Shown piece by piece: positions 52,615 to 58,035 of a stretch of DNA of 58,035 bases (position 1 is its first letter; each line of letters starts with the position of its first letter). This DNA is from Aliiruegeria haliotis (GTDB lineage: Bacteria; Pseudomonadota; Alphaproteobacteria; Rhodobacterales; Rhodobacteraceae): assembly GCF_003003255.1 (NCBI RefSeq), contig NZ_PVTD01000016.1:1-58035 (forward strand). Direction: 5' to 3'. Position numbers and translations under genes: made by a program. The notes below the pieces were generated by a model. It had not been told where the DNA came from. It searched no databases and saw only the letters and a program-made list of their open reading frames with translations.

Positions 52615-53571
52615 CTAGAAACCGAGGTTCTTGCCGGTTTCCAACGTTTCGGCGCGGATCTTGTCCATCGCCTTTACGGTGTCTTCGGTACCCAGGTAGT
52701 CGAAGGCAAAGCTCACGTTTGCGATTGCTTCCTGGTACTCCGCATCATCCGCCAACGCGGCGATGGCATCCGAGATGACCTTGACGCGCTCGGGATCCAT
52801 ACCCTTGGGCCCGATCACGGCATAGGTGTTCGCCGCCACAACGTCCGCGCCATAATCGCGCGCGATGGGCAGGTCCTCGAAGCCGGGGATGGTCAGGCGC
52901 TCGGGCGCGAACACCGCCAGGATCCTGAGCTGGTCGGCCCGGTGCTGACCGATGGTGCCAGGAAGAGGCTCGATCCCGGCAGCGACGTGTTCGCCGAGAA
53001 CCGCGGCCTTCTTTTTCTGCCCTGCGCCAACGTTGACAAGCTGTACGTCAATGCCAAGCGCGTCGCGGATCTGCCCCGAAACGAAGTGTGCCGGCGTACC
53101 ATAGCCCATGGCGATGCCGAGTTGACCCGGATTTGCCTTCGCGTCGTTGGCGAAGTCTTCCAGCGTTTCGTATTTGCCGCCTTCTCCCTTGGCGAACATG
53201 GTGACATACATCGCGCCCCATTGGGAAATCGGCTCAAACTGCTCGTGCGTCAGTTGGTGCTTGCCAGTGGACTCGCCGACAGCCATGGAATTGACCCACA
53301 TCGACAACGTGTAGCCGTCATTGCGCGCCTGTTTCAGCTCGTTCCAGGCCAGCGCACCGCCGGCACCGTCGACGTTGACGACTGCGATGTTGGTATCGAG
53401 GATCGGGCCAAGATGCTTGGCCAGAATCCGGCAGACAACGTCGGATGCGCCGCCCGGTCCGTAGGGCACGATGAACTTGATCGGCTTTTCGGGGTAGTCC
53501 GCAAGGGCTCCCATTGCCGAGCCCATTGCCAGTATGGCGGCAAGTCCCAGGGTCTTTAGCGTCTTCTTCAT
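52615..53571 (-). CDS. Tripartite tricarboxylate transporter solute-binding protein, module 3 (TctC family)
   Basis: A 318-residue periplasmic binding protein. The signal peptide (MKKTLKTLGLAAILAMGSAMG) is cleaved before about DYPEKPI (ALA-D). Family blocks are IKFIVPYGPGGASDVVCRILAKHL, NVDGAGGALAWNEL, and QLGIAMGYGTPAHFVSGQI. GGGAGGAG precedes the ATG. It lies 66 bases after the enolase-superfamily gene. Only about one third of positions look shared with the module 1 TctC, so different ligands are probable. Confidence 0.92.
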   Translation of the reverse strand: MKKTLKTLGLAAILAMGSAMGALADYPEKPIKFIVPYGPGGASDVVCRILAKHLGPILDTNIAVVNVDGAGGALAWNELKQARNDGYTLSMWVNSMAVGESTGKHQLTHEQFEPISQWGAMYVTMFAKGEGGKYETLEDFANDAKANPGQLGIAMGYGTPAHFVSGQIRDALGIDVQLVNVGAGQKKKAAVLGEHVAAGIEPLPGTIGQHRADQLRILAVFAPERLTIPGFEDLPIARDYGADVVAANTYAVIGPKGMDPERVKVISDAIAALADDAEYQEAIANVSFAFDYLGTEDTVKAMDKIRAETLETGKNLGF

Positions 53572-53637
53572 GTCGGTTCTCCTCCCATGTCATGATGAAG
53601 TCTTTCGGCACGCATGGTTGCGCACCGCCGTGAGTGG

Positions 53638-54735
53638 TCAGAAGTCGTCGTAGGTCAGCTCCAACCCGAGGCCGGGTTTCTCCAGCGGCGCAACATGGCC
53701 ATCCTTCACGTCGAAAGCGCCCTCCGGAGCCATGTCGAACAGCCATTGCTGGATCTGGTGAAACTCGACCGACTCGCAATTGGGCAGCGATGCGGCCATG
53801 TGGATGCTGGCAGACATCAGCACGCAGCTTCCGGCGGCGTGCAGCGTGAAGGGCACGTGCCAGGCCTCGGCCAGTGCCGCGATGCGCCGCGCTTCGCTGA
53901 TGCCGCCGCAGATGCTGAGATCGGCTTGCGCAAAAGACACCGCGCCGGTTTCAAGGTAGCGCCGGAATGCATCGACACCGAAGATGTTCTCGCAGCCCGC
54001 CAGCGGGGCTGGTCCGCTCTGATTGATCCGCGCCATACCGTCAACAGAGCGCGGAGAGACCGGTGCCTCGAACCAGTAGAGATCGTAGGGCGCCATCGCC
54101 CGCTGGTACCGCAGTGCCTCGGTCGTGGTGAGCATGTAATTTGCGTCGATCATGAAACGGGCGTCCGGGCCAATCGCTTCCCGGACAGCCGCCACCCGCT
54201 GCACGTCCACCGCAAGCGGCCCGCCGGCGACCTTGATCTTGGCGCCGGTAAATCCTTGCGACAGCCAGCCCGCGACTTCCCGCCCCTGATCCTCCGGTGT
54301 CTTTCCATCCGCGTAGAGTCCGGCGCTGGCGTAGGTGTAGACCTTGTCGCGCGACGCCCCGAGCGCCTTGTAGAGCGGCTGCCCCATGGCGCGGGCGACC
54401 AGATCCCACAGCGCCATGTTCACCGCGCTCATCGCCGCGCCGACGATGCCACGGCGGTTGCTCTCTTCCGTGCGGGACATCACATCCGACCAGATTGCCT
54501 CAAGAAAGAACGGGTCCTGCCCGACAACCATCGGCTTGATGTCGTCCTCCCAGATCGAGACAAGCGCCTCCGGGCTGCCGAACTCCGTCCAGGCCTCACC
54601 GACACCAAGTAGCCCGGTGTCGGATTCGAGGAACACCAGCGCCACGGTCTTCTTGGTCATCGCGCGCCGGGCGTTCTTGACCCCAGGGGGGAAGTCGCGC
54701 CGGACCAGCCGGCAGACCATTTTGGTGATCCTCAT
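53638..54735 (-). CDS. Mandelate racemase/muconate lactonizing enzyme family dehydratase
   Basis: A 365-residue enolase-superfamily enzyme with all active-site parts of the mandelate racemase subgroup. Lys166-x-Lys168 is in AKIKVAGG, the Mg ligands are Asp197 (MIDANY), Glu223 (WFEAP) and Glu249 (GCENIFG), and the Asp272/His299 dyad is in ADLSICGG and TLHAAG. Such enzymes usually dehydrate acid sugars (aldonate or aldarate) to 2-keto-3-deoxy acids. The ATG at 54735 overlaps the sulfatase stop as ATGA (54732-54735). The link to a sulfatase and a carboxylate transporter suggests a sulfated or desulfated sugar acid as substrate. Confidence 0.92.
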   Translation of the reverse strand: MRITKMVCRLVRRDFPPGVKNARRAMTKKTVALVFLESDTGLLGVGEAWTEFGSPEALVSIWEDDIKPMVVGQDPFFLEAIWSDVMSRTEESNRRGIVGAAMSAVNMALWDLVARAMGQPLYKALGASRDKVYTYASAGLYADGKTPEDQGREVAGWLSQGFTGAKIKVAGGPLAVDVQRVAAVREAIGPDARFMIDANYMLTTTEALRYQRAMAPYDLYWFEAPVSPRSVDGMARINQSGPAPLAGCENIFGVDAFRRYLETGAVSFAQADLSICGGISEARRIAALAEAWHVPFTLHAAGSCVLMSASIHMAASLPNCESVEFHQIQQWLFDMAPEGAFDVKDGHVAPLEKPGLGLELTYDDF

Positions 54736-56282
54736 GCCGCGGTTTCCTCCTGCATCTCCGCCGCGAGCTCGACGAGGTCGAACCGCCGATACGCCTCGGC
54801 TGGCGCGTCATGGTCCGCCATCAGCCGCACCATCGATCGCAGCAGCCGCGCCTCGACCTCCGGATCGTCAACGGGCATCGTCTGACCCGGGTCGCTCTGG
54901 AGGTCGTAGAGAACCGTGTGGCAATCCTCGATCGTCGCACCTTTCAGGAGCCCGTCCGCAGCGCCCATGTTGGACGGCAACCGCAAGAGCCGCACGCCCT
55001 TGGAGAATGCGAAGGGCCCGGCGAGTTCAGCACCATCGAACTCCCTGACCGCAAAACGCGAGCGCAAATGCGTCGGCATCAGCGTGTACTCGAACAGTTC
55101 CTGTTCCGGGATGGAGTTGGGATAGCGGAAATAGGTGTAGCGCCCGTCGGTGATGTTAAGCGCCGCGCCGAACATGCCAAAGAGGCATGCCTCGCGACCC
55201 GGCACATCCTCGCGCAGCACGTTCAGAAGCGAGGCGCCCTGCACATCCGCCGGGACGGGCTGGCCGAATGTGTCGAGGATCGTCGGCATCACGTCCATAG
55301 TCTGGGTCAGCGCAGACCGCCGCGTGCCGGCTTGGTCGGCAAAATCCGGGTGGTGGAGGAACAGTGGTATGTGGCTGATTTCCTCGTAGAACGGCATCCG
55401 GTTCTTGCCGAACCAGTCATGCTCGCCAATCAGGAAGCCATGGTCCGAAGTCACGATGAGCGCCGTGTCCTTCCAAAGATCATGTTCATCAAAATAGTCC
55501 AGCAGCCGCCCGAGGTTTTCGTCACACATGGCGATGAGTGCTGCGTAGTTGGCCCGCATCTCGGCCACTTCCTCCGGCGCCTCATCGCTTAGGCGATCAT
55601 AGCGGGGGCAGTCGAGGATCGGCCCGTCATATCCCGTTGGATAGTCCTTGCGGAAGCGCTCGGGTGCGGTGAATGGCTCGTGCGGGTCGTAGCACTCGAC
55701 CTGAAGGAACCAGTTGTCGGCCATGCGGTTCCGGTTGAGGAAGTCGATTGCCCCATCGAGCACCCGCACCAGCGGATAGTCCGGTTCCTCCTGGATCCTG
55801 GTACGATTTGAATAGTTTATGAGTTTTGAGTTGCCATTCCGGAATTCATCAAACTGAATTCGGCTATACTGCGCGCGCCAATCCTCCTTGGGGATTTCCA
55901 CCATCGGCACCCAGCCATCCTTTTCCTGCCCGCGAACGAACTCGTAGGAGTTGAACCGCTGGTGGTAGCAGACACCCCCATCCTCCCAGTAGTGGTAGTG
56001 ATCGGTCACAAGGTGGGTGTAGGTTCCGCTGCTGCGCAGGATCTCGGCATAGGAATCGTCAAAGGGTTCCAGCGGACCCCAGCTCCGATGCAGGAAGTTC
56101 AACCGTCCTGTGTGCATGTCGCGCCGGGCCGGAATGCAGGGCATAGAACCGACATAGTGGGTATCGAAGGTTACGGACCGCCGTGCGAGTCTGTCGAAGT
56201 TTGGCGTGCGAACCGACTGGAATCCATACGCGCCCAGCGAGTGGCGGGACAGGGAGTCCATCAAAAAGAAGACCGTACGCAC
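54732..56282 (-). CDS. Cytoplasmic sulfatase, module 3
   Basis: A 516-residue sulfatase, the same length as the module 1 enzyme and clearly its relative. It has Asp9 in FLMDSLSRH, Cys49 in CIPAR (HYVGSMPCIPARRDMHTGR), then TSDHGFLIGEHDWFGKNRM as the second metal region, and GMFGAALNITDGRYTYFR. No signal peptide. The start is GTG at 56282 with GGGAGGGG upstream; an in-frame extension to 56384 lies in the regulator gap and is not conserved. It heads the six-gene module 3 operon (sulfatase, dehydratase, tctC, tctB, tctA, epimerase). Confidence 0.92.
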   Translation of the reverse strand: MRTVFFLMDSLSRHSLGAYGFQSVRTPNFDRLARRSVTFDTHYVGSMPCIPARRDMHTGRLNFLHRSWGPLEPFDDSYAEILRSSGTYTHLVTDHYHYWEDGGVCYHQRFNSYEFVRGQEKDGWVPMVEIPKEDWRAQYSRIQFDEFRNGNSKLINYSNRTRIQEEPDYPLVRVLDGAIDFLNRNRMADNWFLQVECYDPHEPFTAPERFRKDYPTGYDGPILDCPRYDRLSDEAPEEVAEMRANYAALIAMCDENLGRLLDYFDEHDLWKDTALIVTSDHGFLIGEHDWFGKNRMPFYEEISHIPLFLHHPDFADQAGTRRSALTQTMDVMPTILDTFGQPVPADVQGASLLNVLREDVPGREACLFGMFGAALNITDGRYTYFRYPNSIPEQELFEYTLMPTHLRSRFAVREFDGAELAGPFAFSKGVRLLRLPSNMGAADGLLKGATIEDCHTVLYDLQSDPGQTMPVDDPEVEARLLRSMVRLMADHDAPAEAYRRFDLVELAAEMQEETAA

Positions 56283-56434
56283 AATTCCCCTCCCGCTTTT
56301 TCTCCGCATCCGACCTGCACCGGCCAATGCGCCCGCCCCAACCCGGCATATACCCTGAAGACGCAACCCACCTGGCCTAACCAATGTCGTTGCGACCCTC
56401 GGTCAGACCCGAAGTGTCGCACCTTCTCTTGCAT

Positions 56435-56502
56435 ATTGGACAAACCAATTCAAGAAAAAACGGACCAATATGAAAAAATTGGTTCATTTGGACAGACCAG
56501 TT
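56435..56502. promoter_or_regulatory. Paired GntR/FadR-type operators, module 3
   Basis: Two copies of a TTGGACA(A/G)ACCA motif occur at about 56436-56447 and 56488-56499; the first is part of a perfect ATTGG (56435-56439) / CCAAT (56445-56449) repeat. Between them ACCAAT (56464-56469) and ATTGGT (56478-56483) form another inverted repeat. These TTGG/CCAA half-sites fit FadR-subfamily GntR operators and lie between the divergent sulfatase and regulator genes. Confidence 0.75.
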
Positions 56503-56560
56503 GAGCGCTGACGACGATTGGTTTATCTTTCCGGGAGCCCCTGAGAGAGGAACGCCCCCG

Positions 56561-57313
56561 GTGGAAGAGCTTCGCAAGGATGGCAGTCGGTTGTTTCTCA
56601 CCGTTGCCGAGCAGATAAAAAACAGAATCGACACAGGCGAATTTGCCCCCGGCGAGCGGCTTCCATCGGAGCGTGAACTGGTCAAACAGCATGGCGTCAG
56701 CCGCGGTGTGGTCCGCGAAGCGCTGGTGTCCCTGCAACTCCGTGGCGTCGTGGACATTCGTGTCGGGTCTGGCGCCTATGTGACCGAGGCAAAAGCTCGC
56801 GCCAACGTGGGCGTCGACCTCGACCTGGACGACTGGACCTCCGAGCCATTTGATCTGATCGCGGTACGGAAGGTCGTCGAATGTGCTGCCGTTCGCCTTG
56901 CCGCGCTCACCGCCACGGATGCGGAGATCAGCTTGATTGGGGAGGCCGTGGACGGCATGAAGCGGGAACAGCGCCCGTTCGTCAGAAGGCATACCTTCGA
57001 TCGCCAGTTTCACGTTACAATTGCCGAGAGCACTCACAATCCGTACTACGCCCTGCTGATCAACGCGTTCTGGGATCGTTGGTTCCGGTTGCTGGACGAC
57101 GCGCCCAGCAGGCTCGCTCGGCAGCCGGAGAACCGCGATGCTGCGATCAAAGATCACGAGGTCATTTACCAGTGCCTGCGCATGCGAGATGGCGACGGTG
57201 CAGCGATCGCCATGGAACGCCACCTGGAACGCGTAAAGTGGCTATTTTCGCCAGTCGAGAAAGAACCCACAAAAGGGAGCGAGCGGTTCCCCAGTTCAGT
57301 GTCATCGCCGTGA
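56561..57313 (+). CDS. GntR-family (FadR/FCD type) regulator of module 3
   Basis: A 250-residue regulator. The N-terminal GntR winged helix is clear (LTVAEQIKNRIDTGEFAPGERLPSEREL, then GVSRGVVREALVSLQLRGVVDIRVGSGAYV). The all-helical FCD domain follows, with metal-ligand-type Asp/His in FDRQFHVTIAES and KDHEVIYQC. The start is taken as GTG at 56561, which has AGAGAGG at 56544-56550. An in-frame TTG at 56501 overlaps the operator repeats and lacks a Shine-Dalgarno. The last dozen residues (TKGSERFPSSVSSP) are not typical of the family and may be a changed tail. Confidence 0.87.
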   Translation: MEELRKDGSRLFLTVAEQIKNRIDTGEFAPGERLPSERELVKQHGVSRGVVREALVSLQLRGVVDIRVGSGAYVTEAKARANVGVDLDLDDWTSEPFDLIAVRKVVECAAVRLAALTATDAEISLIGEAVDGMKREQRPFVRRHTFDRQFHVTIAESTHNPYYALLINAFWDRWFRLLDDAPSRLARQPENRDAAIKDHEVIYQCLRMRDGDGAAIAMERHLERVKWLFSPVEKEPTKGSERFPSSVSSP

Positions 57314-57657
57314 GGCTGAACTGAACCTGGTTCTTCCTTGCCGCTCCCGAAGAGCGCTTCGCGTGGGTTTGAGGTACGGTGCCTCCGACGACATAGAGCG
57401 CTGGCCGCATCCCTGACACCCGGTTCATGCGGATCGTCAATGCGCCTTGCGACCTTCATCTTCCTCCATGAGCGGCAGGCGTCGACCCCGCGCACAGTTC
57501 AGGCTCAAGCCCCATTCGCAGATCCGTCCCTCGTGGCCACTTTCACGAACAAAGGCGGGTAACCCCAGCGAAAGTAGATTCTACCGCGAGATCCGGCTTT
57601 GTTTCACAAATGAGTTGAGGGATTCATCTTGCGAATCCAGCATGATAACTCGAGCAC
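57314..57657. other. Intergenic region between the GntR gene and the IS element
   Basis: About 344 bases with no recognised gene. A small hairpin CGAAG (57348-57352) / CTTCG (57357-57361) lies shortly after the regulator stop but has no T tract. The inserted element probably begins near 57616-57620 (see the mobile element entry). Confidence 0.45.
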
Positions 57658-58035
57658 ATGAGCAGTTGGGCCCCTACGAAGTACAAGACCTCGAACTGGT
57701 CGGCTTACAATGTCAGCTTGAAGCGACGTGGGTTGCTATCAATCTGGTTTGAACCCCAGATGGTCAGAATACCGCCGCCGACGGGCAAACGCGGTCGGCG
57801 GCAACATTTCAGTGATGCCGCGATCCAAACCTGCCTGACGATGAAGGTGTTGTTCGGCCTGACGATCCGGCAGACGACAGGCTTCATTGAGAGCTTGCTG
57901 AAGTTGGTCGGGTTGGGCCGGGAGGTGCCGGATTTCAGCACCCTTTGCCGCCGTCAGAAGACGCTGAACGTAAACCTGCCGTATCGTGGTGGGACTGGCC
58001 CTCTGAACCTTCTGATCGACAGCACGGGGATCAAG
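57616..58035 (+). mobile_element. IS5-family insertion sequence, left part
   Basis: The window ends inside an insertion sequence. The transposase start is at 57658. Just upstream, GGATTC (57620-57625) and GAATCC (57633-57638) form a small inverted repeat in a GAGGGATTC... context that probably belongs to the left terminal inverted repeat. The exact left end and target duplication cannot be fixed without the right end. Confidence 0.65.
57658..58035 (+). CDS. IS5-family transposase, N-terminal part
   Basis: An open frame of 126 codons running off the window end, starting ATG at 57658. It begins MSSWAPTKYKTSNWSAYN, followed by SLKRRGLLSIWF. It continues with PTGKRGRRQHFSDAAIQTCL, MKVLFGLTIRQTTGFIESLL, VPDFSTLCRRQKTL and LNLLIDSTGIK. 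These are the conserved N-terminal blocks of IS5-group DDE transposases, and the LIDSTG Asp is the first catalytic residue. No frameshift is seen in this part. The remaining DDE residues are outside the window. Confidence 0.92.
   Translation, partial: MSSWAPTKYKTSNWSAYNVSLKRRGLLSIWFEPQMVRIPPPTGKRGRRQHFSDAAIQTCLTMKVLFGLTIRQTTGFIESLLKLVGLGREVPDFSTLCRRQKTLNVNLPYRGGTGPLNLLIDSTGIK

Noticed and set aside
35682-56282. Reading the CMPAR-type enzymes as phosphonate monoester hydrolases or phosphodiesterases
   Set aside because: The fold is shared, but the Cys-x-Pro-x-Arg modification motif and sulfatase-type metal blocks favour sulfatase. Promiscuity cannot be excluded.
1-58035. CRISPR arrays, rRNA, tRNA genes and prophage
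   Set aside because: No regularly spaced direct repeats, no tRNA or rRNA hallmark sequences, and no phage structural or integrase genes were seen.

Overview
High-GC DNA whose gene content points to an alphaproteobacterium of the Rhodobacteraceae (Roseobacter/Paracoccus-like): a complete beta-hydroxyaspartate cycle operon, a PuuD-type membrane urate oxidase with a fused allantoinase/OHCU decarboxylase, and many solute-binding-protein-dependent transporters. The assignment is an inference from gene content; no rRNA, tRNA or CRISPR array was seen. The window opens inside etfA and closes inside an IS5-family transposase.

Region 1 (1-12111) is an acyl-CoA type catabolic cluster: the etfA 3' end, an acyl-CoA dehydrogenase and an SDR on the plus strand; then on the minus strand a fumarate-reductase-like flavoprotein, a family I CoA-transferase, an enoyl-CoA hydratase, an aldehyde dehydrogenase and a GMC alcohol dehydrogenase; then a UPF0303 protein and a MaoC hydratase on the plus strand. 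The chemistry reads as alcohol to aldehyde to acid to acyl-CoA to beta-oxidation. The substrate is not evident.

Region 2 (12553-32194) joins purine/ureide breakdown to glyoxylate assimilation. PuuD, UraH, the PuuE-UraD fusion, AllE and AllA convert urate to glyoxylate, except for the allantoate-hydrolysing step, which is not in the window. bhcABCD with divergent bhcR turns two glyoxylate into oxaloacetate. A GAPDH, a malic enzyme and an NCS2 purine permease follow in the same direction and may pass C4 carbon to pyruvate and gluconeogenesis. A second NCS2 permease, a TauE/SafE exporter, a LysR regulator and an aspartate dehydrogenase complete the block.

Region 3 (32651-57313) is a sulfatase island. 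It has three modules, each with its own regulator family (LysR, IclR, GntR/FadR), one or two sulfatases without signal peptides, and a binding-protein transporter (TTT, ABC, TTT). Two modules also carry sugar-epimerase-fold enzymes, and the third has an enolase-superfamily dehydratase. The likely logic is uptake of intact sulfated sugar or sugar-acid molecules and desulfation in the cytoplasm. This is the most promising candidate for an undescribed pathway. A stem-loop follows the binding-protein gene in all three modules, and clear operator-like repeats lie in front of the IclR and GntR modules.

Many gene junctions are 4-base stop/start overlaps, and several starts are GTG or TTG. These were assigned from Shine-Dalgarno position and family start points.
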